A stretch of DNA of 64,000 nt from Mycolicibacterium sphagni (GTDB lineage Bacteria > Actinomycetota > Actinomycetes > Mycobacteriales > Mycobacteriaceae): positions 1-64,000 of the forward strand of contig NZ_NOZR01000028.1 of NCBI RefSeq assembly GCF_002250655.1, written 5' to 3'. How positions within the stretch are numbered: the first letter of the stretch is position 1; every line of letters starts with the position of its first letter. Positions 1 through 12,487 of the stretch are shown piece after piece. Under the pieces are notes generated by a model. The model was not told the DNA's origin, made no database searches, and saw only the letters and a program-made list of their open reading frames with translations. Both the position numbers and the translations under genes were made by a program.

Positions 1-143
1 CACCTCATGACTGCCCAGGCTACCTGCGCACGGCGCCCCCGGTGTTGCCTCTTGCTCAAGCGACGGGTTTACCACTGGCGACCTGTGTGGAACGTGATAC
101 CCGCATAACTGGTTCGCATGAAGATTCAAGAAAGTGAGGCGGC

Positions 144-2027
144 GTGGAACCCGACGTGCGCGCGACTTACGGGGCATCCCTGTCGCCTGACGCCACCGCG
201 TTCGCCCACATCGTCGACGACGGCGGCTACCCGCGAGCGGTGCAACGGTTCCTGCGGGGCTGGCGGGCAAGTTCGTCCCGCGACGTCGAATTGCCGATAC
301 AAGGACCAGTCACTCGAGTTATGCACTCCGCCGATGGGTATTGGCTGGCCTGCCAGGTGGCCCCGGAAGGCAGCACCCGAAGCCAGATCTGGGTGGTCAC
401 CACCGACCCGGACGACCGGATGGCCCGCCGGATCGACGGGATGGGCGAGGACGGCGTTGACGGCACCGCCGAGCTGATCGCCTGGGACGGCACCCGGGTC
501 TGCGCGATCCTCACCGGTGAGGATGGTGTCGGCCAGTCGAGTCTGATCGACCCCGCCGACGGCAGCGTCACGGTGTTGGATCGCCGATCCGGCGGACGAT
601 TGGTTGACGCGTGGGCGGGTTCAGCCCTGATTCGGGTCGGTCCACGCGGCTATCGCGAGCTGATCATGCGAACAGGTCCGACGGAAATCGCTTTACTGCC
701 TTCGGATCCCGGCTCGAGCACCGACATGGGGGTGATCCTCGACGACCATCACCCCCGCCGGCTGCGGTCAGGGCCGGACGGCGACGAGATGACGCTGTAT
801 CACCCGGCCTACACCTACGGCCCGGATTTCGCCGACGGCTACGTGCGTGCGCTGATCCGCAGCGACAACGGCGCCTCACACAGTCGTCTGCTCGAAGTGA
901 CCGTCACCCCGGATGGGGTCGCTTATCACGTGGCCGCCGAGCGTCCTGGCCACGATCTGGACGAATTCGTGGTCAGCGACGACCTGTCGACCGTCGCTCT
1001 GTTGTGGAACATCAACGGCTGCAGCGAGTTACAGATCCTCGAATACGCGGACAACACACTGTCCGATCCAATCCCGTTGCCCAACTTGGTCGCTGGTGAG
1101 CTCTCCATCAGTGCGGGCGGTTCGATGGTGGCGATGACCATCCAGGGCGCTGACCTGCCCCGCACTGTCGAACTCGTCGACCCCCGATCACGGGAGTGGG
1201 AGCGCATCGACCGCAAACCGAGCGTCGGTCCGGTCTCCGCGCGCCCCAGAATGCACATAATGACTGCGCGCGACGGCCGTTCGCTGACCGGATGGCTGTA
1301 TTGCCCCCCGCCCGGGGTGAAGCAGGCCGGCACGATGATCTATCTGCACGGCGGGCCGGAGGGTCAGGCCCGGCCCTCGCACAGCGAGATCTTCCCGGGG
1401 TTGCTCGATGAGGGGATCGCGGTGTTTGCGCCGAACGTGCGCGGTTCGGGCGGGCAGGGGCGCGAGTTCATGCACGCCGACGACAAGGACAAGCGGTTCG
1501 CCGCCATCGACGACGTAGCCGACTGCGCCCGCTACCTGGCCAGCCGCGGACTGGCTGATCCGGGCCGGATCGCTTGTGCAGGTTGGTCGTACGGCGGCTA
1601 TCTGACGATGGCGGCGCTGACGTTCCATCCGGATCTCTTCGTCGCCGGGGTGAGCATCTGCGGGATGAGCGACCTGGGCACGTTCTACCGCAACACCGAG
1701 CCGTGGATCGCGGCGGCGTCTTATCCGGAATATGGCCATCCCATCGCCGACCGTGAGCTGCTCGATGCGCTCTCACCGCTACAAAGAGTGGATTCGCTCG
1801 TCGCTCCGTTGTTGGTGGTGCATGGCGGAACCGACACCAACGTGCCGGTCAGCGAATCAGAGCAAATCGTCGATGCGTTACGCGCCCGCGGCCGAAGCGT
1901 GCGCTATTTGCTCTTCGGGGACGACGGGCACGAGATCGTCAAGCGCGAGAACCATGCCGCCTTGGCCCGGGTGGTGGCCGACTGGCTGTCAGCAGCGTTC
2001 GAGGGACGAAGTGCTTGTGATGTTTAG
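144..2027 (+). CDS. S9 family prolyl oligopeptidase-like serine peptidase
   Basis: A 627-residue protein with the two-part layout of the S9 (prolyl oligopeptidase/acylaminoacyl peptidase) family. About 370 residues of beta-propeller-like repeats are followed by an alpha/beta-hydrolase domain. The nucleophile motif GWSYGGY places Ser482. Asp564 (in GGTDTNVP) and His596 (in DDGHEI) complete the triad, and YLHGGPEG is the expected oxyanion region. No signal peptide is seen, so it should be a cytosolic peptidase acting on short or N-acylated peptides. The GTG start at 144 lies 5 bases after a GAGG and gives a normal family length. It is transcribed alone; the 143 bases before it hold no gene. Family is secure, substrate unknown. 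Confidence 0.88.
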   Translation: MEPDVRATYGASLSPDATAFAHIVDDGGYPRAVQRFLRGWRASSSRDVELPIQGPVTRVMHSADGYWLACQVAPEGSTRSQIWVVTTDPDDRMARRIDGMGEDGVDGTAELIAWDGTRVCAILTGEDGVGQSSLIDPADGSVTVLDRRSGGRLVDAWAGSALIRVGPRGYRELIMRTGPTEIALLPSDPGSSTDMGVILDDHHPRRLRSGPDGDEMTLYHPAYTYGPDFADGYVRALIRSDNGASHSRLLEVTVTPDGVAYHVAAERPGHDLDEFVVSDDLSTVALLWNINGCSELQILEYADNTLSDPIPLPNLVAGELSISAGGSMVAMTIQGADLPRTVELVDPRSREWERIDRKPSVGPVSARPRMHIMTARDGRSLTGWLYCPPPGVKQAGTMIYLHGGPEGQARPSHSEIFPGLLDEGIAVFAPNVRGSGGQGREFMHADDKDKRFAAIDDVADCARYLASRGLADPGRIACAGWSYGGYLTMAALTFHPDLFVAGVSICGMSDLGTFYRNTEPWIAAASYPEYGHPIADRELLDALSPLQRVDSLVAPLLVVHGGTDTNVPVSESEQIVDALRARGRSVRYLLFGDDGHEIVKRENHAALARVVADWLSAAFEGRSACDV

Positions 2028-2089
2028 GAAACTGTCGGGCGGGTAAAACCTTGTGCGCCAAGTACTGCGGACGATCGAGGAGGCTCACC

Positions 2090-2299
2090 ATGCGAGGCCG
2101 CGGAATTCTAGGCGCAATTGTGATCGTATGGCTGGTTATCGGAGTTTTCGCTACCTGGCAGCGCGGCTATTTTTCTAATAGCCAAGCCAATTGCGCCACC
2201 GCAGGGTCTATTGCCCTGACTGTCGTGGCAGGCCCGTTGAACTATGCGGGAGTCAATCCCACGGTTGCAAGCTGCAACCTGCCGCAGCCAAGCAAGTAG
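2090..2299 (+). CDS. Small secreted or membrane-anchored mycobacterial protein
   Basis: A 69-residue protein. An N-terminal hydrophobic helix (about residues 5-22) is followed by a short extracytoplasmic tail with two cysteines (ANCATAG and VASCNLP) that could form a disulfide. The ATG at 2090 is preceded by CGAGGAGG at 2075-2082, so this start is preferred over the in-frame TTG at 2051. I do not recognise a named family. The layout resembles small exported conserved hypotheticals common in mycobacteria. It sits 40 bases before a second tiny membrane protein in the same direction and may be co-transcribed with it. Confidence 0.7.
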   Translation: MRGRGILGAIVIVWLVIGVFATWQRGYFSNSQANCATAGSIALTVVAGPLNYAGVNPTVASCNLPQPSK

Positions 2300-2339
2300 C
2301 GACCAAAAGAGTTCAGCAACTGAGTGTTTGGAGGAAACA

Positions 2340-2495
2340 GTGATCGTTCTCGGAGCAATTCTTCTCGTTCTGGGATTCGTGTTGAATATCCAGATTCTGT
2401 GGACCATCGGTGTTGTCCTGCTGGTTGTCGGCGCGGTCCTATGGTTGCTGGGCAGCGTTGGGCGTCCGGTCGCCGGACGGCGCTACTGGTATTGA
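2340..2495 (+). CDS. DUF6131-type small membrane protein
   Basis: A 51-residue protein, almost entirely two hydrophobic helices (IVLGAILLVLGFVL and WTIGVVLLVVGAVLWLLG) followed by the tail VGRPVAGRRYWY. This helix-helix-GRP-GRR-YWY pattern is what I know as DUF6131, widespread in mycobacteria and of unknown function. The GTG start at 2340 follows GGAGG at 2330-2334. Its last 13 bases overlap the end of the convergent TetR gene. Confidence 0.8.
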   Translation: MIVLGAILLVLGFVLNIQILWTIGVVLLVVGAVLWLLGSVGRPVAGRRYWY

Positions 2496-3040
2496 CCGGC
2501 GCCGCGGGCATGACGGTCAGCGGAGGACAACGCCCCCATCGTCATCGCCCGTAGCACATCGCGTGAACGCCCCGGGTCGGCCGCTCTGGCCGCCAGGGGC
2601 TTCATGCTGTGTGGGGTCGAATTGAGCAGACCGAACACTGCGTGCGCCATCAGCCGGGCATCGGCCTCGTCGAGATCGGGGTGCACTTCGCGTTGCACCA
2701 CCACCCAGATCTCGACATAGCTGCGTTGTGCGCGACGGACCTGGCGCTGCGCGGCTGCCGGCAGATGGGCAAGGTCGCGGTCCTGGATGCGGATGAGGTC
2801 CGACTCGCCCAGGGCGAAGTCGAGGTGAAATTCGATCAGTCCAGTCAGCGCTGCAGCCGGCTCGTCGGCGTCGTCGACCACGGCGCGCGCGCCGGCCAAT
2901 AGCCGGGTGCTGATGCCGACCAGAAGCTCGACCAGCAGTGCTTCCTTGTTAGGGAAGTGCCGGTAGATCGCCGGGCCGCTGACCCCGGCCGCTGACCCGA
3001 TGTCCTCGAGGCGCACAGCCTGGAAGCCGCGTTCAGCCAT
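2483..3040 (-). CDS. TetR-family regulator of the adjacent leucine/acyl-CoA operon (N-terminus uncertain)
   Basis: A TetR-family repressor whose helix-turn-helix reads VRLEDIGSAAGVSGPAIYRHF, with an alpha-helical ligand-binding C-terminal domain. It is divergent from accD1 and sits where M. tuberculosis has Rv2506, so it probably senses an acyl-CoA intermediate of branched-chain amino acid breakdown and represses the operon. The first canonical start (TTG 3043 or ATG 3040) would delete helix 1. The open frame continues upstream to about 3121 with typical TetR residues (RRSALLAAAERLMAERGF) and a GGAGG at 3122-3126, but no ATG, GTG or TTG exists there. The true start may therefore be an ATC at 3121 or 3115. 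Coordinates given are the minimal ones. Confidence 0.8.
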   Translation of the reverse strand: MAERGFQAVRLEDIGSAAGVSGPAIYRHFPNKEALLVELLVGISTRLLAGARAVVDDADEPAAALTGLIEFHLDFALGESDLIRIQDRDLAHLPAAAQRQVRRAQRSYVEIWVVVQREVHPDLDEADARLMAHAVFGLLNSTPHSMKPLAARAADPGRSRDVLRAMTMGALSSADRHARGAGQYQ

Positions 3041-3143
3041 CAACCTTTCCGCCGCCGCCAGCAGGGCAGATCGTCGATCCGACTTCTGCCTGCTCCGGCT
3101 GGTTTGAGTCTCGATGGGGATCCTCCGGCAAGAGGTCTGGACG

Positions 3144-3213
3144 TTTCGGTTAATCTTCGTTAACGTAACACAAGTTAGTCGTCATTAACTCAATACGCGA
3201 CGGGACATCGACG
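3144..3213. promoter_or_regulatory. Divergent promoter/operator region between the TetR gene and accD1
   Basis: A comparatively AT-rich stretch with repeated TTAA/TAAC half-sites, including the perfect 8-base palindrome CGTTAACG at 3158-3165 and a second GTTAAT at 3149-3154. These are plausible TetR operator half-sites. It is the only spacer between the two divergent transcription units, so both promoters should lie here. Confidence 0.4.
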
Positions 3214-4764
<1,551 letters not shown>

Positions 4765-4766
4765 CG

Positions 4767-6743
<1,977 letters not shown>

Positions 6744-6756
6744 AGAAAGTGCGACA

Positions 6757-7917
6757 ATGACCGACTTCCTTTCCACGGGAACACTTCCCGACGAATACGA
6801 GCAACTTGCCAAGACGGTGCGCGATTTCGCCCGAGCCGTCGTCGCGCCGGTGGCCGCCGAACACGATAAGCAGCACACGTTCCCGTACGAGGTCGTGGCG
6901 GGGATGGCCGAAATGGGTCTGTTCGGCCTGCCGTTCCCGGAGGAGTACGGCGGCATGGGCGGCGACTACTTCGCCTTGTGCTTGGCCCTGGAGGAACTCG
7001 GCAAGGTCGACCAGAGTGTGGCGATCACACTCGAGGCCGGCGTGTCGCTCGGCGCGATGCCGGTCTACCGGTTCGGCAACGAGGCGCAGAAGCAGGAGTG
7101 GTTGCCGCAGCTGACCAGTGGCCAGGCCCTCGGGGCGTTCGGCCTCACCGAGGCCGGCGGCGGCACCGATGCGGGGGCCACCAAGACCACCGCGCGCCTG
7201 GACGACGGGCACTGGGTGATCAACGGTTCCAAGCAGTTCATCACCAACTCGGGCACCGACATCACCCGTCTGGTCACCGTTACGGCGGTGACCGGAGGCA
7301 CCGGCGACCACCGCGAGATCTCCTCGATCCTGGTGCCCGTGCCGGCGCCCGGGTTCACCGCCGAGCCCGCCTACGACAAGGTCGGCTGGAACGCCTCCGA
7401 CACCCATCCGCTCACCTTCGAGGATGTACGGGTGCCGGAAGAGAACCTGCTTGGCGAGCGCGGCCGCGGATATGCCAACTTCCTCCGGATCCTCGACGAG
7501 GGCCGCATCGCGATCGCCGCACTGTCGACCGGTGCCGCCCAGGGCTGCGTCGACGAGAGCGTGAAGTACGCCGCCGAGAGAGCCGCGTTCGGCCAGCCGA
7601 TCGGGAAGTTCCAGGCAATCGAGTTCAAGATCGCCCGCATGGAGGCCCGTGCCCATGTGGCACGCACTGCCTACTATGACGCAGCAGCGCTGATGCTCGC
7701 CGGTAAGCCGTTCAAGAAAGAGGCGGCGATCGCGAAGATGATCGCCAGTGAAGCCGCGATGGATAACGCCCGTGACGCCACCCAGATCCACGGCGGCTAC
7801 GGTTTCATGAACGAGTACCCGGTGGCCCGACACTACCGGGACAGCAAGATCCTCGAGATCGGCGAAGGGACAACGGAAGTGCAGCTGATGATCATCGCCC
7901 GGCAGATGGGACTGTAG
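6757..7917 (+). CDS. fadE19: Acyl-CoA dehydrogenase (FadE19-like)
   Basis: A 386-residue flavin acyl-CoA dehydrogenase. Visible motifs are GAFGLTEAGGGTDAGA (FAD and substrate region), the arginine-rich FGQPIGKFQ segment, and the C-terminal QIHGGYGFMNEYPVARHYRD. The context (leucine operon) suggests isovaleryl-CoA or another branched short-chain acyl-CoA as substrate. The C-terminal ILEIGEGTTEVQ carries Glu where classical short/medium-chain enzymes have the catalytic base, whereas isovaleryl-CoA dehydrogenases usually have a small residue there. Specificity is therefore open. The start at 6757 (ATG) is preferred over an upstream in-frame codon at 6733 because MTDFLSTGTLPDEY matches the family N-terminus. 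Confidence 0.88.
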   Translation: MTDFLSTGTLPDEYEQLAKTVRDFARAVVAPVAAEHDKQHTFPYEVVAGMAEMGLFGLPFPEEYGGMGGDYFALCLALEELGKVDQSVAITLEAGVSLGAMPVYRFGNEAQKQEWLPQLTSGQALGAFGLTEAGGGTDAGATKTTARLDDGHWVINGSKQFITNSGTDITRLVTVTAVTGGTGDHREISSILVPVPAPGFTAEPAYDKVGWNASDTHPLTFEDVRVPEENLLGERGRGYANFLRILDEGRIAIAALSTGAAQGCVDESVKYAAERAAFGQPIGKFQAIEFKIARMEARAHVARTAYYDAAALMLAGKPFKKEAAIAKMIASEAAMDNARDATQIHGGYGFMNEYPVARHYRDSKILEIGEGTTEVQLMIIARQMGL

Positions 7918-8406
7918 GTGAGCGAGTCCCCCGAGGAGAAGGTCGTCGTCCAGCGCGGCCTGTGGTTCGAGGAGTTCGAACTCGGAGTTCGTTACGTGCA
8001 CGCCCCAGGCCGCACCGTCACCGAGGCCGACAACGTGTTGTTCACCACGCTGACGATGAACACCCAGGCGCTGCATCTCGACGCGGCGTTCTCCGATGGG
8101 CTCCCGCCGTTCAACCAGCGCCTGGTGAACTCGATGTTCACGCTTTCCACCATGGTCGGGCTGTCGGTGACACAGCTGACGCAGGGCACCATCGTCGGCA
8201 ACCTTGGCTTTTCTGACATCGCTTTCCCCAAACCGCTTTTCCACGGCGACACTCTCTACGCCGAGACTGTCGTCACCGACAAGCGCGAGTCCAAGAGCCG
8301 CCCCGGCGAAGGCATCGTGACGTTCGCGCACACCGCGCGCAACCAGCACGGTGACGTCGTCGCGACGGCCAGCCGCAAGACCATGGTTCGGAAGAGGCCT
8401 GCCTGA
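7918..8406 (+). CDS. MaoC-like (hot-dog) acyl-CoA dehydratase/hydratase
   Basis: A 162-residue single hot-dog-fold protein of the MaoC dehydratase family, equivalent in position to Rv2499c. The hydratase-like segment reads TMNTQALHLDAAF. The usual Gly-Asp-x-Asn-Pro of R-specific hydratases is not intact, but Asn and the His-x-Asp pair remain. In a leucine operon the missing step between methylcrotonyl-CoA carboxylase and the CitE lyase is hydration of 3-methylglutaconyl-CoA to HMG-CoA, so that role is inferred. The GTG start abuts the fadE19 stop with no gap, and the stop overlaps the citE ATG by one base. Confidence 0.85.
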   Translation: MSESPEEKVVVQRGLWFEEFELGVRYVHAPGRTVTEADNVLFTTLTMNTQALHLDAAFSDGLPPFNQRLVNSMFTLSTMVGLSVTQLTQGTIVGNLGFSDIAFPKPLFHGDTLYAETVVTDKRESKSRPGEGIVTFAHTARNQHGDVVATASRKTMVRKRPA

Positions 8407-9224
8407 TGGCACTGGACAATCCGGGACCGGCCTGGCTGTTCTGCCCCGCCGACCGTCCTGAGCGCTTCGAGAAGGCTGCTGCCGCAGCCGATGTCGTGAT
8501 CCTCGACCTCGAGGACGGGGTGGCGGCCAAGGACCGCGAGGCGGCTCGTGAGGCGTTGGTGGCCACCCAGCTCGACCCCGGTCGCACCGTCGTGCGGGTC
8601 AACCCGTCCACCACACCCGATCATCCGCTCGACCTGGCTGCGTTGGCTCACACGCCGTACACCACGGTGATGCTGGCCAAGACCGAGTCCCAGGGGCAGG
8701 TGACTGCCTTGGCGCCACTGGATGTCGTGGTACTGATCGAAACGCCGCTGGGTGCGTTGAATGTCGTCGAGTCCAGCCAAGCGGACAACGCATTCGCGGT
8801 CATGTGGGGTGCCGAGGATTTGTTCGCGGTTCTGGGCGGCACCGCGAACCGCTACCCCGACGGCTCTTACCGCGAGGTCGCACGGCACGTGCGGTCGCAG
8901 AGCTTGCTGGCGGCCAAGGCCTTTGGCCGGCTCGCACTGGATTCAGTGTTCCTGGACATCAAGAATCTGGACGGCCTGCGGGTCGAAGTCGACGATGCGG
9001 TTTCGGTCGGCTTCGACGCCAAAGTGGCCATCCACCCTAGCCAGATCGCGGTGATAAGGGAGGGCTACCTTCCCAGTGCTGAACAGGTAGGTTGGGCGCG
9101 ACACGTGCTCGAGGCGGCCCGCGATGAACGCGGTGTCTTCCAATTCGAGGGCATAATGGTGGATGCCCCGGTGCTTCGGCGAGCAGAGCGCATCGTCCAG
9201 CTAGCGCCCGACCCCGGCCACTAG
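8406..9224 (+). CDS. citE: CitE-like acyl-CoA lyase (HMG-CoA / beta-hydroxyacyl-CoA lyase type)
   Basis: A 272-residue stand-alone CitE-family TIM-barrel protein. Motifs include DLEDGVAAKDRE, the metal-binding WGAEDLFAVLGG and IHPSQI. No citrate lyase alpha or gamma genes are nearby, so it is not a citrate lyase subunit. The M. tuberculosis counterpart Rv2498c has been reported as a stereospecific hydroxyacyl-CoA lyase. In this operon it would cleave HMG-CoA to acetyl-CoA and acetoacetate. The start overlaps the preceding stop (TGATG). A 59-base gap then separates it from bkdA. Confidence 0.88.
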   Translation: MALDNPGPAWLFCPADRPERFEKAAAAADVVILDLEDGVAAKDREAAREALVATQLDPGRTVVRVNPSTTPDHPLDLAALAHTPYTTVMLAKTESQGQVTALAPLDVVVLIETPLGALNVVESSQADNAFAVMWGAEDLFAVLGGTANRYPDGSYREVARHVRSQSLLAAKAFGRLALDSVFLDIKNLDGLRVEVDDAVSVGFDAKVAIHPSQIAVIREGYLPSAEQVGWARHVLEAARDERGVFQFEGIMVDAPVLRRAERIVQLAPDPGH

Positions 9225-9283
9225 CTGGAGCCTGCCACAACAGGTTTGCTCCGACCGCCTCTGCACCGGTAGAGGAGGCGGTT

Positions 9284-10333
9284 ATGGATCAACCGGTTCA
9301 ACTCGTAGGGCCCGACGGAACTGCGACGGCCGAAAGCCGATATCGCCGTGACCTGCCGCCGGAAACCCTTGTCTGGCTGTACGAGAACCTCGTTATCACA
9401 CGGGATCTCGACGTCGAGTTCGTCAATCTCCAACGTCAGGGCGAGCTGGCCCTTTACGCCTCATGCCGTGGTCAGGAGGCCGCACAGATCGGCGCGGCGG
9501 CATGCCTGCGCAAGACCGACTGGCTGTTCCCGCAATTCCGCGAACTGGGTGTGTTCCTGGTCCGCGGAATCGCCCCGGCACAGCTGGCCGCCGTCTGGCG
9601 CGGCGCCTGGCACGGCGGTCTGGATTTCACCAGCAAGTGCTGTGCGCCGATCGCCATCCCCATCGCCACCCACGCACTGCACGCCGTCGGCGCGGCGATG
9701 GCCGCCCAACGGCTGGGCGAAGATTCGCTGACGGTGGCATTCCTCGGCGACGGCGCCACCAGCGAAGGCGATTCGCACGAGGCGATGAACCTGGCCGCCG
9801 TCGAGAAGGCGCCGTGCGTGTTCTACATCCAGAACAACCAGTGGGCGATCTCGGTGCCCGCGAGTCGACAGTACGCCGGCCCGACCATCGCCCATCGGGC
9901 GATCGGCTACGGAATGCCCGGAATCAGGGTCGACGGCAACGACATCCTGGCCTGTTACGAGGTGATGGCCGAGGCCGCCGAACGCGCCAGGGCCGGCGAC
10001 GGGCCGACCCTCATCGAGGCCGTCACTTACCGGATGGAACCGCACACCACCTCCGACGACGCCACTCGGTACCGCACGGCCCTCGAACTCGAGGAGTGGT
10101 CGGCCCGCGACCCGATCGCCCGGTTCCGCACCTACATGCAGCAGGCCGGGCTGCTCACCGAGCGGCTGGAGACGCGCGTGCAGGCACGCTCGGCCCGGCT
10201 GCGCGCCGAACTCCGTGACTCGGTGGTGGGTGCCCCGGACCCGGATCCCAGCGAGCTGTTCGATCACGTCTACGCCGAGATCACGCCCTTGTTGTCGGCC
10301 CAACGCGCGCAATTGCGCTCCGAAATGGCCTAG
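9284..10333 (+). CDS. bkdA: Branched-chain 2-oxoacid dehydrogenase E1 alpha
   Basis: A 349-residue thiamine-diphosphate E1 alpha subunit. The ThDP motif runs from LGDGATSEGDSHEAMN to YIQNNQWAIS. It decarboxylates the 2-oxoacids of leucine, isoleucine and valine with BkdB and passes the acyl group to BkdC. The ATG at 9284 follows a strong AGAGGAGG. It corresponds to Rv2497c, whose product was shown to belong to the branched-chain complex rather than to pyruvate dehydrogenase. Ten bases separate its stop from the bkdB ATG. Confidence 0.92.
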   Translation: MDQPVQLVGPDGTATAESRYRRDLPPETLVWLYENLVITRDLDVEFVNLQRQGELALYASCRGQEAAQIGAAACLRKTDWLFPQFRELGVFLVRGIAPAQLAAVWRGAWHGGLDFTSKCCAPIAIPIATHALHAVGAAMAAQRLGEDSLTVAFLGDGATSEGDSHEAMNLAAVEKAPCVFYIQNNQWAISVPASRQYAGPTIAHRAIGYGMPGIRVDGNDILACYEVMAEAAERARAGDGPTLIEAVTYRMEPHTTSDDATRYRTALELEEWSARDPIARFRTYMQQAGLLTERLETRVQARSARLRAELRDSVVGAPDPDPSELFDHVYAEITPLLSAQRAQLRSEMA

Positions 10334-10343
10334 GAGGCTTGAC

Positions 10344-11396
10344 ATGACGCAGATCATCGACCGACCACCACTGCGCGGCGACGGGACACCGGAGCCGGAT
10401 GGCCCCATCCTCACAGAGCTACCCAGCGTCACCACGCTGACCATGGCGCAGGCGATCAACCGTGCCCTGCACGACGCGATGGCCGGTGACGACCGGGTGC
10501 TGGTGTTCGGCGAAGACGTCGCCGCACTGGGCGGCGTCTTCCGGATCACCGAGGGACTGGCCCAAACCTTCGGTGAACAACGGTGTTTCGACACCCCACT
10601 GGCGGAGTCGGCGATCATCGGTATCTCGGTCGGGTTGGCGCTGCGCGGATTCATTCCGGTGCCCGAGATTCAGTTCGACGGGTTTGCCTACCCGGCGTTC
10701 GACCAGATGGTCAGCCATCTGGCCAAATACCGGATGCGGACCCGCGGCCAGGTCGACATGCCAGTCACGGTCCGGATCCCGTCGTTCGGCGGTATCGGTG
10801 CGGTGGAACATCACTCGGAGTCCACCGAGACGTACTGGGTGCACACCGCAGGCCTGAAAGTCGTTGTACCATCGACGCCCTCGGACGCCTACTGGTTGCT
10901 GCGGCATGCGATCGCCGCGCGCGATCCGGTGATCTACCTCGAACCCAAGCGACGCTATTGGGGTCGTGAAGCTGTCAACCTCACCGCGCCTGGGCCGCCG
11001 ATCGGAAAGGCCACTGTCCGGCGCACCGGCGATGACGTCACCGTCATCACCTACGGCGGCCTGGTGGGCACCGCGTTGAACGCCGCTGAAATCGCCGACC
11101 GCAGTCTGGAAGTCGTCGATCTTCGCTCGTTGAGCCCGCTGGACTTCGACACCGTGGCCACCTCGGTCCGTAAGACCGGACGGGCAGTGGTGATGCACGA
11201 AGGTGCGCGCACGCTGGGCTTCGGCGCGGAGTTGGCGGCGCGCATCTCCGAGGAGCTGTTTTACGATCTCGAGTCACCGGTGCTGCGCGCCACCGGATTC
11301 GACACCCCCTATCCGCCGGCCCGGCTGGAGAAGGTCTGGCTACCCGGTGTGGACCGGTTGCTCGACTGCGTCGAGACAGCGATGCGACGGCCATGA
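10344..11396 (+). CDS. bkdB: Branched-chain 2-oxoacid dehydrogenase E1 beta
   Basis: A 350-residue E1 beta subunit with the transketolase pyrimidine-binding domain (VFGEDVAALGGVFRITEG) and a C-terminal transketolase domain. It pairs with BkdA to form the ThDP active site. The ATG at 10344 is preceded by TAGGAGG at 10331-10337. A longer open frame from 10215 runs through bkdA in another frame and is not used. The stop overlaps the bkdC ATG by four bases, indicating translational coupling. Confidence 0.92.
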   Translation: MTQIIDRPPLRGDGTPEPDGPILTELPSVTTLTMAQAINRALHDAMAGDDRVLVFGEDVAALGGVFRITEGLAQTFGEQRCFDTPLAESAIIGISVGLALRGFIPVPEIQFDGFAYPAFDQMVSHLAKYRMRTRGQVDMPVTVRIPSFGGIGAVEHHSESTETYWVHTAGLKVVVPSTPSDAYWLLRHAIAARDPVIYLEPKRRYWGREAVNLTAPGPPIGKATVRRTGDDVTVITYGGLVGTALNAAEIADRSLEVVDLRSLSPLDFDTVATSVRKTGRAVVMHEGARTLGFGAELAARISEELFYDLESPVLRATGFDTPYPPARLEKVWLPGVDRLLDCVETAMRRP

Positions 11397-12487
11397 GTGA
11401 CTTTTTGGTGCCGGACCTCGGCGAGGGACTCGAGGACGCCACGATTACCAGTTGGGCCGTGAGAGTCGGCGATGTCGTCGAACTCAACCAGACACTGTGT
11501 ACGGTCGAGACCAACAAGGCCGAGGTCGAGATTCCCAGCCCGTACGCCGGGCGGATCGAAGAACTCGGTGGTGCGGAGGGCGAAACCCTTTCGGTGGGAA
11601 CGCTGTTGGTGCGCATCGAGACCGAAGTGCGGACCCCGGTGTTGGTCGGCTACGGCACCGACGACGGCATGGACCGCAGCCGGCGGGCACGCGCGGCCCC
11701 GAAGACGCGCAAGCTGGCCGCCGACCTCGCGGTGGATCTCAATGGACTGCAGCCCGGTTCGGGTGCCGACGGTGTGATCACCCGCGACGACGTTCTCAGC
11801 GCAGCAGGGCCGACCTCCCAGACCATCCCGGTGCGCGGAGTGCAGGCCCGGATGGCCACCCACATGTCGTTGTCGCGCAGCCAGATCCCCGACGCGCACG
11901 CGAGCGTCCAGGCGGATTGCTCTGCGCTGCTGCGGCTTCGCGATGCGCTGGAAGTGACACCCTTCGTCCTGACACTACGGTTGTTGGTCATCGCCCTGGG
12001 GCGACACCCGATGCTCAATGCCACGTGGATGGAAACCGCAGCCGGACCCGAGATTCGGCTGCATCCGGAGGTTCGTCTCGGGGTGGCGGTGGCGACCGAG
12101 CGCGGCCTGGTGGTTCCCGTCGTCGATACTCGGGGGCGGTCCACACGCCAACTAGCCGCGGCCGTCGACGACGTCGTGGCGCGGGCTCGGGCGGGCACAC
12201 TGGCGCCCACCCAGCTGAGCGGATCGACGTTCACGGTGTCCAATTTCGGTGCGCTGGGGCTCGACGAAGGGGTGCCGGTGATCAATCATCCCGAGGCCGC
12301 GATCCTTGGGATGGGCTCCCTGAAGCCGCGGGCGGTGGTGGTAGACGACGCGGTGGTGGCCCGGCCGACGATGACGCTGACGTGTGCGTTCGACCATCGC
12401 ATTGCCGACGGCGCCCAAGCGGCGGCGTTCCTGACCGATCTGCGGGGGCTGATCGAGGCGCCGGAGACGGCGCTGCTTGACCTCTAA
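11393..12487 (+). CDS. bkdC: Branched-chain 2-oxoacid dehydrogenase E2 (dihydrolipoyl acyltransferase)
   Basis: A 364-residue E2 with one lipoyl domain (ETNKAEVEIPSP, lipoylated Lys42), a short peripheral-subunit-binding domain around residues 95-130, and the catalytic acyltransferase domain ending in the FDHRIADGAQAA signature. It transfers the acyl group from E1 to CoA. No E3 gene is present, as in M. tuberculosis where a remote Lpd serves the complex. The ATG at 11393 overlaps bkdB. Its stop overlaps the stop of the convergent secreted-protein gene by four bases. Confidence 0.92.
   Translation: MSDFLVPDLGEGLEDATITSWAVRVGDVVELNQTLCTVETNKAEVEIPSPYAGRIEELGGAEGETLSVGTLLVRIETEVRTPVLVGYGTDDGMDRSRRARAAPKTRKLAADLAVDLNGLQPGSGADGVITRDDVLSAAGPTSQTIPVRGVQARMATHMSLSRSQIPDAHASVQADCSALLRLRDALEVTPFVLTLRLLVIALGRHPMLNATWMETAAGPEIRLHPEVRLGVAVATERGLVVPVVDTRGRSTRQLAAAVDDVVARARAGTLAPTQLSGSTFTVSNFGALGLDEGVPVINHPEAAILGMGSLKPRAVVVDDAVVARPTMTLTCAFDHRIADGAQAAAFLTDLRGLIEAPETALLDL

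Noticed and set aside
8406..9224. Citrate lyase beta subunit
   Set aside because: No citrate lyase alpha, gamma or ligase genes; the operon is for leucine catabolism and mycobacterial CitE acts as a stand-alone acyl-CoA lyase.
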